A DNA stretch of 64,000 bases from Alphaproteobacteria bacterium (GCA_019635875.1 JAHBYP010000004.1:202001-266000), one strand, 5' to 3'; positions 49,566-59,531 are shown, counted from the first letter of the stretch. The notes: generated from the sequence alone by a model not told the origin. Translations and numbers: made by a program.

Positions 49566-50339
49566 ATGCTGCTGGCGATCGATGTCGGCAACACCAACAG
49601 CAAGTTCGCGCTGTTCGACGGCGATCGCATCGTCGCGCAGTTCCGGCTGCGCACCGAGGCCAAGCGCACGGCCGACGAGTACGGCGCCTGGCTGACGCAG
49701 CTGATGGGCCTGAAGGACATCAATCCGCGAGCGGTCGAGGGCGCGATCATGGCCAGCACGGCGCCGGCGGTGAACCCCAACATCCGTCGGCTGTGCGAAA
49801 GCTATTTCGACACCAGGCTGCTCATCGTCGGCGAGCCCGACTGTCACCTCGGCATCCAGGTGCTGATCGACCGGCCGCAGGACGCTGGCCCCGACCGCCT
49901 GGTCGGCGTGATAGCCGGCCACACGCGCCATGGCGGGCCGCTGGTCACCGTCGATTTCGGCAGCGCCACGACCTTCGACATCGCCGACAGGGACGGCAAT
50001 TTCGTCGGCGGCGTGATCTCGCCCGGCGTCGAGTTCACCATCGAGGCCTTCTACCTGATGACCGCGCGCCTGCCGCGCATCCGCGTCGAGAAGCCGGCGA
50101 AGGTGATCGGCAGGGCCACCGTGCCGGCCATGCAATCCGGCATCTTCTGGGGCTATGTCGGCCTGATCGAGAGCCTGATCAAGCGCATCAAGACGGAATA
50201 CGGCGAGCCGATGAAGGTGATCGCCACCGGCGGCCTGGCGCCGGTGTTCGAGAGCGAGGTGCACCTGTTCGACGCCATCGAGCCAGACCTGATGTCGCTG
50301 GGCCTGCTCGAGGTCTGGCGCCGCAACCGCAGGGCCTGA
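49566..50339 (+). CDS. coaX: Type III pantothenate kinase
   Basis: This 257-residue ASKHA-fold kinase catalyses the first step of CoA synthesis and is insensitive to CoA feedback. It opens MLLAIDVGNTNSKFALFDGD (phosphate-binding loop) and contains GPDRLVGVIAGHTRHG, TVDFGSATTFDIAD with a catalytic Asp, and VIATGGLAPVF. GGAGG lies 6 bases before ATG 49566. It is often next to birA in alphaproteobacteria. A family B repeat follows. Confidence 0.96.
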   Translation: MLLAIDVGNTNSKFALFDGDRIVAQFRLRTEAKRTADEYGAWLTQLMGLKDINPRAVEGAIMASTAPAVNPNIRRLCESYFDTRLLIVGEPDCHLGIQVLIDRPQDAGPDRLVGVIAGHTRHGGPLVTVDFGSATTFDIADRDGNFVGGVISPGVEFTIEAFYLMTARLPRIRVEKPAKVIGRATVPAMQSGIFWGYVGLIESLIKRIKTEYGEPMKVIATGGLAPVFESEVHLFDAIEPDLMSLGLLEVWRRNRRA

Positions 50340-50380
50340 AGGTGGGTTATCCGGCGATGACTCGGCGGCGGCTGCATCTT

Positions 50381-50533
50381 CCTTCTCCCCGCGAAGGCGG
50401 GGAGAAGGTGCCGAGCGCCAGCGAGGCGGATGAGGGGCTTCCTCGCGCAACACGAACGCCGGTGCTGTCGAGACTCCGCGAAGCCCCTCATCCGCCCTTC
50501 GGGCACCTTCTCCCCGCCTTCGCGGGGAGAAGG
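50381..50533. repeat. Palindromic repeat family B, copy 1
   Basis: CCTTCTCCCCGCGAAGGCGG opens the element and GCGGGGAGAAGG closes it. The inner arms GATGAGGGGCTTC and GAAGCCCCTCATC pair. The left side carries GGTGCCGAGCGCCAGCGAGG, the right CCGCCCTTCGGGCACC. It lies between coaX and rnj and ends 14 bases before the rnj ATG. Confidence 0.93.
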
Positions 50534-50547
50534 AAAGAGGTTCGTCC

Positions 50548-52215
50548 ATGACCCCGAACGACGAGCTCGTCTTCCTGCCGCTGGGCGGAGCCGGCGAGAT
50601 CGGCATGAACCTCAATCTCTACGGCTGCCGCGGCAAGTGGCTGATGCTCGATCTCGGCGTCACCTTCGCCGACGACGCGGCCGCCGGCCTTGACGTGCTG
50701 ATGCCCGATCCGACCTTCATCGAGGAACGGCGCGCCGACCTGCTGGGCATCATCATCACTCACGCGCACGAGGATCATCTCGGCGCCGTGCCCGATCTGT
50801 GGCCGCGCCTGCGTTGCCCGGTCTACGCCACGCCTTTCGCCGCCTCGGTGCTGCGGCGCAAGCTCGGCGAGGCCGGCATCGAGGGCGAGGTGCCGATCAC
50901 CGAGGTGCCGCTGGGCGGCAAGCTGTCGCTGCCGCCCTTCGAGCTCGAATTCGTCACCATGACGCACTCCATCCCCGAGCCCAACGCCGTGGCGATCCGC
51001 ACCCCGTTCGGCACGGTGATGCACACCGGCGACTGGAAGATCGACCCCGAGCCGCTGATCGGCGCGGTCACCGATGAGGCGGCGCTGCGGCGCATCGGCG
51101 GCGAGGGCGTGCTGGCGATGGTCTGCGATTCGACCAATGTCTTCGTCGAGGGCGAATCGGGCTCGGAGTCCGACGTGCGCGACGAGCTGGCGGCGTTGAT
51201 CCGCCGGCGCAGGGCCATGGTCGCGGTGACCTGCTTCGCCTCCAATCTGGCGCGCGTCGAGAGCATCGCGCTGGCCGCCGTGGCGGCCGACCGGCATCCG
51301 GTGCTGGTCGGCCGCGCGCTGCATCGCATGGTGGGCGCGGCGAAGGACAATGGCTACCTGCTCGATTTCCCGCCCACGGTGAGCGAGCGCGACGCCGGCT
51401 GGCTGCCGCGCGAGAAGGTCTGTCTGATCTGCACCGGCAGCCAGGGCGAGCCGCGCGCGGCGCTGGCGCGGCTGGCGCAGGGCGAGAACCGCGACGTCCA
51501 ACTGCAGCCCGGCGACAGCGTGATCTTCTCCTCGCGCGTCATCCCGGGCAACGAGAAGGCCATCGGCCGCATCCAGAACCTGCTGGCCCAGCGCGGCGTC
51601 GAGATCGTCACCGACCGCGACGCCTCGATCCACGTCTCCGGCCATCCCGCGCGCGACGAGCTGGTGCGGCTCTACCAGTGGGTGCGCCCGCAGGTCGCCG
51701 TGCCGGTGCATGGCGAGTACCGCCATCTCGTCGAGCACGCTGCGCTGGCACGCGACACCCAGGTGCCGACGGCGATCGTGGCGCCCAATGGCAGCATGGT
51801 GCGCCTGGCGCCGGGCCCTGCGGTGGTGATCGACAACGTGCCGGCCGGCCGGCTGGCGCGCGACGGCACGCGCATCGTGCCGATGGACGGCGAGGGCCTG
51901 CGCGAGCGGCGCAAGATGCTGTGGAACGGCGCCGCCGTGGCCACCGTGGTGCTCGACGGTCGGGGTCACCTGGCCGTGCCGGCGACACTCACCGTGCATG
52001 GCCTCGACGACGACGCGATCGTCGCCGAGGCGCACGACGCGGCCCTCGAGGCGATCCGCGCCGCCGTGCACGATCTCTCCACCGCCGAGGCGCGCGACGA
52101 CGAGCAGGTCGCCGAGGCCGCGCGGCGCGCGATCCGCCGCGTCTACAAGGCGCGCTTCGACAAGAAGCCGGTCACCGACGTGCATGTCGTGCGCTTGCCG
52201 GCGGCCGCGGCATGA
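50548..52215 (+). CDS. rnj: Ribonuclease J
   Basis: The 555-residue metallo-beta-lactamase/beta-CASP RNase degrades and processes RNA (5' exonuclease and endonuclease). It has LPLGGAGEIGMNLNLYG, the zinc motif THAHEDHLGAVP (residues about 71-82), VMHTGDWKID, the beta-CASP motif with VHVSGHPARDELVRLYQWV, and VPVHGEYRHLVEHA. The last part is the small C-terminal domain. AGAGG precedes ATG 50548 by about 8 bases, immediately behind the B repeat. Its stop overlaps the DUF1467 start. Confidence 0.96.
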   Translation: MTPNDELVFLPLGGAGEIGMNLNLYGCRGKWLMLDLGVTFADDAAAGLDVLMPDPTFIEERRADLLGIIITHAHEDHLGAVPDLWPRLRCPVYATPFAASVLRRKLGEAGIEGEVPITEVPLGGKLSLPPFELEFVTMTHSIPEPNAVAIRTPFGTVMHTGDWKIDPEPLIGAVTDEAALRRIGGEGVLAMVCDSTNVFVEGESGSESDVRDELAALIRRRRAMVAVTCFASNLARVESIALAAVAADRHPVLVGRALHRMVGAAKDNGYLLDFPPTVSERDAGWLPREKVCLICTGSQGEPRAALARLAQGENRDVQLQPGDSVIFSSRVIPGNEKAIGRIQNLLAQRGVEIVTDRDASIHVSGHPARDELVRLYQWVRPQVAVPVHGEYRHLVEHAALARDTQVPTAIVAPNGSMVRLAPGPAVVIDNVPAGRLARDGTRIVPMDGEGLRERRKMLWNGAAVATVVLDGRGHLAVPATLTVHGLDDDAIVAEAHDAALEAIRAAVHDLSTAEARDDEQVAEAARRAIRRVYKARFDKKPVTDVHVVRLPAAAA

Positions 52216-52445
52216 GCTGGGTCACCTACATCCTGGTCTTCGCCGTCATCTGGTGGACGGTGATCTTCGCCGTGCTGCCGCTGGGCGTGCGCCGCGTCGA
52301 GGATCCGACGCCCGGCGTCGATCGCGGCGCGCCGGAGAAGCCCCAGTTGCGGCGCAAGGCGCTGATCTGCACGGCGATCACGGCGGTGCTGTGGTGCGTC
52401 TGGTACGTCGTCTGGGTCGTCGACGTCTTCGGACTGCGAAAGTAG
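52212..52445 (+). CDS. DUF1467 family small membrane protein
   Basis: The 77-residue protein has two hydrophobic helices, WVTYILVFAVIWWTVIFAVL and ICTAITAVLWCVWYVVWVVD, separated by a short cytosolic loop with PLGVRRVEDP, the DUF1467 signature. It overlaps rnj by four bases (ATGA), the usual alphaproteobacterial arrangement. Function is unknown. A strong hairpin begins 3 bases after the stop. Confidence 0.9.
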   Translation: MSWVTYILVFAVIWWTVIFAVLPLGVRRVEDPTPGVDRGAPEKPQLRRKALICTAITAVLWCVWYVVWVVDVFGLRK

Positions 52446-52447
52446 AA

Positions 52448-52472
52448 ACGGCAAACCCCGAGGGTTTGCCGT
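52448..52472 (+). terminator. Terminator-like hairpin after the birA-coaX-rnj-DUF1467 block
   Basis: ACGGCAAACCC and GGGTTTGCCGT form a perfect 11-base stem around the 3-base loop CGA. The U-rich run (AGTTTTTGG) comes only 14 bases later, so termination may be incomplete or need a factor. Confidence 0.7.
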
Positions 52473-52713
52473 TCACCTTGACCAGTTTTTGGATCCCCGA
52501 TGCGCTTCTTTGGCGCACTCGTCCGCCAGTGACGGATTTTCCTCCCTAGAAACTCGGGCTGGGGCGCACCCCGGTCTTTCCCGACGCAGGTTACGTAGCC
52601 GAGATTTCGCGGCGCGGCTAGGACTAATTCTTGCGAGTGGGCACTTGTTTTTGGAACGGCGCCCACGCCTCCCGATCGTCAGCAGACATACAATTGCCGT
52701 GAGTTTTCTGTGG
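52473..52713. other. Gene-free, hairpin-rich gap between convergent genes
   Basis: No plausible protein gene is seen. The stretch holds TGCGC...GGCGCA (52501-52517), a TCCG...CGGA hairpin followed by TTTTCC, and a nested structure in which CCTAGAAACTCGG (52545-52557) pairs with CCGAGATTT (52599-52607) and CTAGG (52618-52622), enclosing CTGGGGCGCACCCCGG. GTGGGC...GCCCAC (52637-52666) follows. It could encode a structured RNA, but it matches no tmRNA, RNase P or SRP signature that I know. Confidence 0.4.
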
Positions 52714-54006
52714 TCAGCCGATCACCGCGAATTTCAGGACGAACAGCGCCGCCAGGATCGCCACCGCCGGATGAATTTCCTTCCAGCGCCAGGCGGCGAG
52801 CTTGACCGCGGCGTAGGTGATGAATCCGAAGGCAATGCCTTCGGCGATCGAGAAGGTGAAGGGCATGGCGAGCGCCGTCACCATCGCCGGCGCCGCCTCG
52901 GTGACGTCGTTCCATTCGATCTCGGTCAGCCCGCGCGCCATCAGGCAAGCGACATAGAACAGCGCCGGCGCGGTCGCCCAGGGCGGCACCGAGCCGGCGA
53001 GCGGCGCGAAGAACAGCGCCGCCAGGAACAGGATGCCGACCACGACCGCAGTCAGACCGGTGCGGCCGCCGGCGTTGATGCCCGAGGCGCTCTCGATGTA
53101 GCTGGTGGTAGTCGAGGTGCCGATCGCCGCGCCGGCCATGGCGGCGCTCGAATCGGCGACCAGCGCGTTGCGCAGGCGGGGCACCTTGCCGTCCTTGTCC
53201 ATGAAGCCGCCGCGATGCGCCAGCGCGATCAGCGTGCCGGTGTTGTCGAACAGGTCGACGAACAGGAAGGCGAACACCACGGTCACCAGCCCGACGTTGA
53301 ACGCGCCGGCAAGATCCATCTGCAGGAAAACCGGCGCCGGGCTGGGTGGCGTGCCGACAATGCCGCCGAATGTGCTCGCCCCCAGGGCGATCGAGGCGCC
53401 GGTCACCGCCAGCACGCCGATGATCACCGCGCCGGGGATCTTGAACTGGTCGAGCGCGATGATCAGCACGAAGCCGAGCGCCGCCAGCAGCACCGGCCAG
53501 CTCTTGAGGTCGCCGGCGCCGATCAGGGTGGCGGGATGGTCGACGACGATCTTGGCGCTCTGCAGTGCGATCAGCGCCAGGAACAGGCCGATGCCGGCGG
53601 CGATCGCCATCTTCAGTGATTTGGGGATCGCGTTGACGATCCACTCCCGCACCGGCAGCACGCTCAGGATGAAGAACAGGATGCCCGACAGGAACACGCA
53701 GCCCAGCGCCACCTGCCAGCTGTGGCCCATGCCGCCGACCACGCCGAAGGCGAAATAGGCGTTGAGCCCCATGCCGGGCGCCAGCGCGATCGGGTAATTG
53801 GCGAGAAAGCCCATCAGCGCGCAGCCAACGGCTGCGGCGATGCAGGTGCTGGCGAACACCGCGTCGCGCGGCATGCCGGCCTTGGACAGGATGTCGGGGT
53901 TGACGAAGATGATGTAGGCCATGGTCAGGAACGTGGTGATCCCGGCCAGCACCTCGGTCCTGACGTTCGTCCTGTTCTCGTTGAGCTTGAAGATCGAATC
54001 GAGCAC
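52714..54006 (-). CDS. NCS2-family purine permease (AzgA-like)
   Basis: This 430-residue inner-membrane transporter has about 12-14 helices. AzgA-type markers are [20 protein letters not shown], the substrate-site region [36 protein letters not shown], and [20 protein letters not shown]. These proteins import adenine, guanine or hypoxanthine with protons. I place the start at GTG 54006, with GGGGGGA 5 bases upstream; in-frame codons further up give an unlikely arginine/proline-rich extension. It is convergent with the rnj block and divergent from proS. No purine riboswitch was seen in its leader. Confidence 0.9.
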   Translation of the reverse strand: MLDSIFKLNENRTNVRTEVLAGITTFLTMAYIIFVNPDILSKAGMPRDAVFASTCIAAAVGCALMGFLANYPIALAPGMGLNAYFAFGVVGGMGHSWQVALGCVFLSGILFFILSVLPVREWIVNAIPKSLKMAIAAGIGLFLALIALQSAKIVVDHPATLIGAGDLKSWPVLLAALGFVLIIALDQFKIPGAVIIGVLAVTGASIALGASTFGGIVGTPPSPAPVFLQMDLAGAFNVGLVTVVFAFLFVDLFDNTGTLIALAHRGGFMDKDGKVPRLRNALVADSSAAMAGAAIGTSTTTSYIESASGINAGGRTGLTAVVVGILFLAALFFAPLAGSVPPWATAPALFYVACLMARGLTEIEWNDVTEAAPAMVTALAMPFTFSIAEGIAFGFITYAAVKLAAWRWKEIHPAVAILAALFVLKFAVIG

Positions 54007-54137
54007 GGATTCCCCCCAGATCGTCGAACGGGGCCCATTGTGGGCCACGTGGCCGGGGCGCGGCCAGCGCGGTTTGCCATGACGCGCCGGTCCGCCTAAA
54101 TTCGCGCGCAATCGAACGGCATTGGACCCCTCCCGAC

Positions 54138-55457
54138 ATGCGCCTCAGCCAATATTTCCTGCCGACCCTCAAGGAGACGCCCGCCGAGGCGCAGATCGTC
54201 TCGCATCGCCTGATGCTGCGCGCCGGGCTGGTGCGCCAGATGAGCGCCGGCATCTACGCCTGGCTGCCGCTGGGCTACCGCGTGCTGCGCAAAATCGAGC
54301 AGATCGTGCGCGAGGAGCAGGACGCATCGGGCGCGCAGGAAGTGCTGATGCCGACCATCCAGTCGGCCGATCTGTGGCGCCAGAGCGGGCGCTACGACGC
54401 CTACGGCCCGGAGATGCTGCGCTTCGTCGATCGCCACGAGCGCGAGATGCTCTACGGCCCGACCAACGAGGAGGTGATCACCGTCATCTTCCGCGACGCG
54501 GTGAGGAGCTATCGCGACCTGCCGCGCAACCTCTATCACATCCAGTGGAAGTTCCGCGACGAGGTGCGGCCGCGCTTCGGCGTCATGCGCGGGCGCGAAT
54601 TCCTGATGAAGGACAACTACTCCTTCGATCTCGACAAGGCAGGCGCCATCCGCTCCTACAACAAGATGTTCGTGGCTTATCTGCGCACCTTCGCACGCAT
54701 GGGCCTGAAGGCGATCCCGATGCGCGCCGACACCGGCCCGATCGGCGGCGATCTCAGCCACGAGTTCATCATCCTCGCCGACACCGGCGAGAGCGCGGTG
54801 TTCTGCGACAAGGGGCTGGTCGACAAGGATATCCTGGGCCGCACGGTGGATTTCGAGGGCGACCTGCAGCCCACGGTCAACGAATGGACGTCGCTCTACG
54901 CCGCCACCGACGAGATGCACGACCAGGCGCGCTTCGAGGCGGAGGTGCCCGCGGATCGCCGCGTCTCGGCGCGCGGCATCGAGGTCGGCCACATCTTCTA
55001 TTTCGGCACCAATTACTCGAAGCCGCTCAATGCCGTGGTCGCCGGCCCGAACGGCGAGAACATCACCGTCGAGATGGGCTCCTACGGCATCGGCGTGTCC
55101 CGGCTGATGGGTGCCATCATCGAGGCCAGCCACGACGCCAACGGCATCATCTGGCCCGACGCGGTGGCGCCGTTCAAGGTCGGCCTGGTCAACCTCAAGC
55201 CCGACGACGGCGCGGTCTCCGGCGCCTGCCGGACGCTCTACGACCGGCTGCGCGCGGCGGGCGTGGACACGCTGCACGACGATCGCGACCTGCGTCCCGG
55301 CACCAAGTTCGCCGACATGGACCTGATCGGCCTGCCCTGGCAGGTGATCGTCGGCCCCAAGGGCGTCGCCGCCGGCAAGGTGGAGGTCAAGAACCGCAGG
55401 ACCGGCCAGCGCGAGGAGATGGCGCCGGAGGCCCTGCTGACGCGTTTCGGCGCCTGA
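54138..55457 (+). CDS. proS: Prolyl-tRNA synthetase (short, alphaproteobacterial type)
   Basis: The 439-residue class II synthetase charges tRNA-Pro. It starts [20 protein letters not shown] and shows [36 protein letters not shown], the motif 2 region [35 protein letters not shown] (motif 3), and the C-terminal anticodon-binding domain. It lacks the roughly 180-residue INS editing domain of the E. coli enzyme, as is normal for alphaproteobacteria. ATG 54138 fits the family. Confidence 0.97.
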   Translation: MRLSQYFLPTLKETPAEAQIVSHRLMLRAGLVRQMSAGIYAWLPLGYRVLRKIEQIVREEQDASGAQEVLMPTIQSADLWRQSGRYDAYGPEMLRFVDRHEREMLYGPTNEEVITVIFRDAVRSYRDLPRNLYHIQWKFRDEVRPRFGVMRGREFLMKDNYSFDLDKAGAIRSYNKMFVAYLRTFARMGLKAIPMRADTGPIGGDLSHEFIILADTGESAVFCDKGLVDKDILGRTVDFEGDLQPTVNEWTSLYAATDEMHDQARFEAEVPADRRVSARGIEVGHIFYFGTNYSKPLNAVVAGPNGENITVEMGSYGIGVSRLMGAIIEASHDANGIIWPDAVAPFKVGLVNLKPDDGAVSGACRTLYDRLRAAGVDTLHDDRDLRPGTKFADMDLIGLPWQVIVGPKGVAAGKVEVKNRRTGQREEMAPEALLTRFGA

Positions 55458-55487
55458 TCGCACGGGCGGTCAACGAAGGGGACGAGC

Positions 55488-56066
55488 ATGCGCGCATTGC
55501 TTCGCTACACCGTCCTGCTGCTTGCCTGTCTTGGCCTTGCCCTGCAGGCCGGTGCCGCGCGGGCCGAATACCTCGTGATGGAGGTCGGGCTGCAGTTTCC
55601 CGATCGGCTCGGATCGGTGCCATTGTGGAAGGGCGAGCGCTACCCGCGGGCGGGGCTCGGCCATGGCATCGAGTATCGCGCTCCGGGATTCGCCGGATCG
55701 GTCTACGTCTATGATGCCGGCAACCCGAACATTCCGAACGGTACGGACAATGAGACCGTGCGCACGCAATTCAGCCGGGCGCGCAACGAGATCGTCGCGT
55801 ACCAGCGCCACATCAAGCAGCCCGAGCCGCAGCCCCTGTCCGAGCAACCGATCCGGGCCAGTTCCGTCGAGTTTCTCGCCGCAAGCTACCGCGTCGTGCG
55901 CGGTGATGTGGAAACCGTCAGCCTCGTCGCCATGACGGGATACCGGCGTCATTTCATCAAGATCCGGGTCAGCGTGCCGGCCGCCAGCGGCGCCGCGGGC
56001 GCCAGGCAGATGGAGGAGTTCGTCCAGAACGTCGCGCGCATGCTGGCCGACGCGGGCGCGCGGTAG
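55488..56066 (+). CDS. Secreted protein of unknown function
   Basis: This 192-residue product has a clear Sec signal peptide (MRALLRYTVLLLACLGLALQ, cleavage probably after AARA near residue 26). The mature part is soluble and mixed, with HGIEYRAPGFAGSVYVYDAG, then a basic helix (TQFSRARNEIVAYQRHIK) and a C-terminal ARQMEEFVQNVARMLADA helix. I do not recognise the family. AAGGGGACGAG precedes ATG 55488. It lies 5 bases before a LolC/E-type permease gene, so an envelope role, perhaps with lipoproteins, is a reasonable guess only. Confidence 0.8.
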   Translation: MRALLRYTVLLLACLGLALQAGAARAEYLVMEVGLQFPDRLGSVPLWKGERYPRAGLGHGIEYRAPGFAGSVYVYDAGNPNIPNGTDNETVRTQFSRARNEIVAYQRHIKQPEPQPLSEQPIRASSVEFLAASYRVVRGDVETVSLVAMTGYRRHFIKIRVSVPAASGAAGARQMEEFVQNVARMLADAGAR

Positions 56067-56071
56067 GTTGC

Positions 56072-57397
56072 ATGGCGTTCGCCGCTGTAGAGAGGCTGAT
56101 CGCGCTGCGCTATCTGCGCGCGCGCCGTGACGAGGGATTCCTGTCGATCATCGCCGGCTTCTCGCTGGGCGGCATCGCGCTGGGCGTCGGCACGCTGATC
56201 GTGGTGATGGCCGTGATGAACGGCTTTCGCGTCGAGCTTCTGAACCAGATCACCTCGGTCAACGGCCACCTGGCGATCAGCGCCGGCCGCGAGCCGATCA
56301 CCGACTTCGCGGCGATCGAGGCCAAGGTCAAGGCCATCCCCGGCATCGCCGGCCTGTCGCCGGTGCTGGAGGGCCAGGCGATCGTCGCCGCCGGCGAGCA
56401 GGTGCGCGGCATCATGCTGCGCGGCATGCGGCCCGAGGACCTGATGCTGCGCAAGCCGATCGCCGATTCGGTTTCGGGCACCGGCTCGGCCGCGCCGCAG
56501 CGCGGCGTCTGCCGGGTCGCGGCGGCCGCGGCGCCCGGCACCGCGTCAAAGGGCAGGGGCGAGCTGTCGAGCCTGTCGCGCGGTCGTTTCGTGGCCATCG
56601 GCGCGCGGCTCGCCGAGGTGCTGGGCGTGTCGGTGGGCGAGGTCGTGACCATCGTCTCGCCCAACAGCGTCGACACGCCGCTCGGCCGTCTGCCGCGCAC
56701 GCGGCGCTTCGAGGTCGGCGCGATCTTCGAGGTCGGCATGTTCGACTACGACACCAACTTCGTCTACGCCTCGATCGACAACGCGCGCGACTTCTTCGAG
56801 ACGCCCGGCCGAACCAGCCTGATCGAGGTCTTCGCCACGGATCCCGGCGCCTACAACGCGCTGATTCCGCAGGTCAACGCCGCGCTCGACCACAAGTACT
56901 TCGCCTTCAACTGGATCGAGGCAAACTCCTCGTTCTTCGCCACCATCGCGCAGCAGACCAACGTGATGTTCCTGGTGCTGACGCTGATCGTGCTGGTCGC
57001 CGCCTTCAACATCGTCTCCAGCCTGATGATGCTGGTGCGCACCAAGGGGCCCGATATCGCCATCCTGCGCACCATCGGCGCCGGGCGCGGCGCCATCCTG
57101 CGCGTGTTCTTCATGGATGGCATGGGGCTGGGCCTGGCCGGCACGGCGCTCGGCGTCGGGCTGGGCGTGGCCTTCGCCGACAACATCGAGGCCATCCGCC
57201 AGTGGCTGCAATGCTCGCTCGGCCTGACCCTGTTCGATCCGCAGCTCTACCAGCTCACCGAGCTGCCGGCGCGCATCGCCTGGGACGAGATCGCCGGCAT
57301 CGCGGCGATGGCGCTGCTGTTCTCGTTCCTCGCCACCATCTACCCGGCCTGGGTGGCGACCAGGCTCGATCCGATCGAGGGCCTGCGCCGTGGGTAG
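56072..57397 (+). CDS. Lipoprotein-releasing ABC transporter permease (LolC/E family), first copy
   Basis: The 441-residue inner-membrane permease has one N-terminal helix (residues about 25-50), a large periplasmic MacB-like domain and three C-terminal FtsX helices ending YPAWVATRLDPIEGLRRG. Signatures are FSLGGIALGVGTLIVVMAVM and NIVSSLMMLVRTKGPDIAILRTIGA. With LolD it would extract lipoproteins from the inner membrane and pass them to LolA. Residues about 132-167 (GTGSAAPQRGVCRVAAAAAP and neighbours) are a low-complexity insertion absent from the second copy. A family B repeat follows, then a paralog. Confidence 0.92.
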   Translation: MAFAAVERLIALRYLRARRDEGFLSIIAGFSLGGIALGVGTLIVVMAVMNGFRVELLNQITSVNGHLAISAGREPITDFAAIEAKVKAIPGIAGLSPVLEGQAIVAAGEQVRGIMLRGMRPEDLMLRKPIADSVSGTGSAAPQRGVCRVAAAAAPGTASKGRGELSSLSRGRFVAIGARLAEVLGVSVGEVVTIVSPNSVDTPLGRLPRTRRFEVGAIFEVGMFDYDTNFVYASIDNARDFFETPGRTSLIEVFATDPGAYNALIPQVNAALDHKYFAFNWIEANSSFFATIAQQTNVMFLVLTLIVLVAAFNIVSSLMMLVRTKGPDIAILRTIGAGRGAILRVFFMDGMGLGLAGTALGVGLGVAFADNIEAIRQWLQCSLGLTLFDPQLYQLTELPARIAWDEIAGIAAMALLFSFLATIYPAWVATRLDPIEGLRRG

Positions 57398-57410
57398 GGG
57401 GGTCTTCTTT

Positions 57411-57564
57411 CCTTCTCCCCGCGAAGGCGGGGAGAAGGTGCCGAGCGCCAGCGAGGCGGATGAGGGGCTTCGCGACCTCTCAACGGCTACCGCTATCGTT
57501 CGACGGCCGCGAAGCCCCTCATCCGCCCTTCGGGCACCTTCTCCCCGCCTTCGCGGGGAGAAGG
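57411..57564. repeat. Palindromic repeat family B, copy 2
   Basis: It has the same ends as copy 1 (CCTTCTCCCCGCGAAGGCGG ... GCGGGGAGAAGG), the same inner arms (GATGAGGGGCTTC/GAAGCCCCTCATC) and the same orientation. It lies between the two LolC/E permease genes and ends 10 bases before the second ATG, where its AGAAGGGAGAG tail doubles as a ribosome-binding site. Confidence 0.93.
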
Positions 57565-57574
57565 GAGAGACGTC

Positions 57575-58840
57575 ATGAGCCTCTTCCCCACCTCCACCGA
57601 GCGCACCATCGCCTGGCGCTTCCTGCGCAGCCGCGAGCGCGAGGGCTTCATCTCCTTCATCGCCTGGTTCGCGCTGATTGGCGTGGCGCTGGGCGTCGCC
57701 ACCCTGATCGTCGTGCTGAGCGTGATGAACGGCTTCAGGGGCGACATCTTCGGACGCATCATCGGCATGAACGGCCATATCAGGGCGTCGTCGGCCAAGG
57801 GCCTGCTGAGCGACTACGAGGACCTGGCGCGGCAGATCGCGACCGTGCCCTTCGTGCGCTCGGTGACGCCGATCATCGAGCGCCAGGCCGTGGTCAGCGG
57901 CGGCGGCCTCACGAGAGGCGTGCAGCTGCGCGGCATGCGCGTCGAGGATGCGCTGCAGCGCTCGATCATCCGCCAGGGCATCGTCGGCGGCGATCCGCAG
58001 CTCTTCGAGACCGAGGCCGGCGTGATCATGGGCGAACGCCTGCGCCAGGCGCTGGGCCTGTCCTACGGCACGACGTTCACCGTCATCACCTATTCGCGCA
58101 ACGAGAACGGCACGCTGACGGCGCGCGACGTCACCTACAAGGTGCTGGCGAGCTTCCTGGTCAAGCGCTGGGAGTTCGACCTGACCCTGGCGATCGTGCC
58201 GCTCGACCTGATCCAGGATGACTTCAACATCCCCCGGAATGCCGTGACCTCGATCGAGATCGAGGTCATCGATCACCAGAAGCACCTCGCCGCGGTGCTC
58301 AAGGGCCTCGAGGATCTCGGGAAGCGCACCGGGCGCGACGAGCTGCGCTTCGCCGACTGGCGCTCGCTCAATTCCCGCCTGGTCGGCGCGCTCGAGGTCG
58401 AGCGCGTGCTGATGTTCATCATCCTCAGCCTGATCGTGCTGGTGGCCTCGATGAACGTGGTGGCGAGCTTCACCATGCTGGTGCGCACCAAGACGCCGGG
58501 CATCGCCATCCTGCGCACCATGGGCGCCACCAGCGGCGGCGTGGTGCGCATCTTCTTCCTGGCCAGCGCCAGCGTCGGCACCATCGGCACCATCCTGGGC
58601 GGCGCGCTCGGCCTGCTGGTCTGCGCCAACATGCCGGCGGTCACCGCCGTGCTGAGCTGGGCGACCGGCGGCATGGACGGCGGTGGCTCGACCTGGGTGG
58701 CCAACCTGCCGGTGCGGGTCGACTACTGGGAGGTCGCCAGCGTGCTGCTGATCGCGCTCGGCCTGTCGCTGGTGGCGGCGATGTATCCCGCCTGGCGCGC
58801 CGGCCGGCTCGAACCCGTGGAGGCGTTGCGCCATGAATGA
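57575..58840 (+). CDS. Lipoprotein-releasing ABC transporter permease (LolC/E family), second copy
   Basis: This 421-residue protein has the same layout as the first copy: one N-terminal helix ([20 protein letters not shown]), a periplasmic domain with [14 protein letters not shown], and three C-terminal helices ([20 protein letters not shown]), ending [18 protein letters not shown]. It lacks the low-complexity insertion of the first copy. It probably pairs with the first copy as a LolC/LolE-type heterodimer. Its last 8 bases overlap lolD. Confidence 0.93.
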   Translation: MSLFPTSTERTIAWRFLRSREREGFISFIAWFALIGVALGVATLIVVLSVMNGFRGDIFGRIIGMNGHIRASSAKGLLSDYEDLARQIATVPFVRSVTPIIERQAVVSGGGLTRGVQLRGMRVEDALQRSIIRQGIVGGDPQLFETEAGVIMGERLRQALGLSYGTTFTVITYSRNENGTLTARDVTYKVLASFLVKRWEFDLTLAIVPLDLIQDDFNIPRNAVTSIEIEVIDHQKHLAAVLKGLEDLGKRTGRDELRFADWRSLNSRLVGALEVERVLMFIILSLIVLVASMNVVASFTMLVRTKTPGIAILRTMGATSGGVVRIFFLASASVGTIGTILGGALGLLVCANMPAVTAVLSWATGGMDGGGSTWVANLPVRVDYWEVASVLLIALGLSLVAAMYPAWRAGRLEPVEALRHE

Positions 58841-59531
58841 CACGACGACGCCGAAGAGCGCCCCGCCGGCGCTGGCGCTGGTCGATATCAGGCGCACCTT
58901 CCGCCAGGGCGATCGCGCGCTCGAGGTGCTGCGCGGCGCCAACCTCGAGCTGCGACCGGGCGAGATCGTCGCCCTGGTCGGACCCTCGGGCGCCGGCAAG
59001 TCGACCCTGCTGCACATCGCCGGCCTGCTCGAGAAGCCGGATGCCGGCAAGGTGCTGCTCGAGGGCAAGACGGCCGGCGACCTCGGCGACGCCCACCGCA
59101 CGGCGCTGCGCGGCCGCTATCTCGGATTCGTCTACCAGTATCACCACCTGCTGCCAGAGTTCTCCGCGCTGGAGAACGTGATGATCCCGCAGATGCTCAA
59201 GGGGCTGAACCGCCGGGAGGCGCGCAAGCGCGCGCATGAGCTGCTGGCGATGGTCGGGCTGGCCGAGCGCGAGAGCCATCGCCCGGCCAAGCTCTCGGGC
59301 GGCGAGCAGCAACGCGTCGCCATCGCCCGCGCCGTCGCCAACGGCCCGCGCGTGCTGCTGGCCGACGAGCCCACCGGCAACCTCGACCTGACCACGGCGG
59401 ACTCGGTCTTCCGCCAGTTGCTGGCCCTGGTGCGCCAGACCGGCCTGGCGGCCCTGATCGCCACCCACAACCCCGATCTGGCAGCGCGCATGGACCGCAT
59501 CGTCACCCTGCGCGAGGGCGTGCTGGTTTGA
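58833..59531 (+). CDS. lolD: Lipoprotein-releasing ABC transporter ATP-binding protein
   Basis: The 232-residue ATPase powers the Lol permease. Walker A is [16 protein letters not shown] (residues about 49-64), the Q-loop [20 protein letters not shown], the signature [16 protein letters not shown], Walker [17 protein letters not shown], and the switch His ATHNPD. The Q-loop FVYQ.HHLLPEF is typical for LolD. ATG 58833 lies inside the end of the permease gene, so translation is coupled. A family B repeat follows. Confidence 0.95.
   Translation: MNDTTTPKSAPPALALVDIRRTFRQGDRALEVLRGANLELRPGEIVALVGPSGAGKSTLLHIAGLLEKPDAGKVLLEGKTAGDLGDAHRTALRGRYLGFVYQYHHLLPEFSALENVMIPQMLKGLNRREARKRAHELLAMVGLAERESHRPAKLSGGEQQRVAIARAVANGPRVLLADEPTGNLDLTTADSVFRQLLALVRQTGLAALIATHNPDLAARMDRIVTLREGVLV

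Noticed and set aside
52501..52700. tmRNA, RNase P RNA or SRP RNA in the structured gap
   Set aside because: No tmRNA start motif, no RNase P GAGGAAAGTC core and no SRP GGAAG/GNRA pattern could be found on either strand.
56546..59101. 851-residue minus-strand open frame across the lol genes
   Set aside because: Spans two real genes and a repeat on the other strand; composition is that of a shadow frame.
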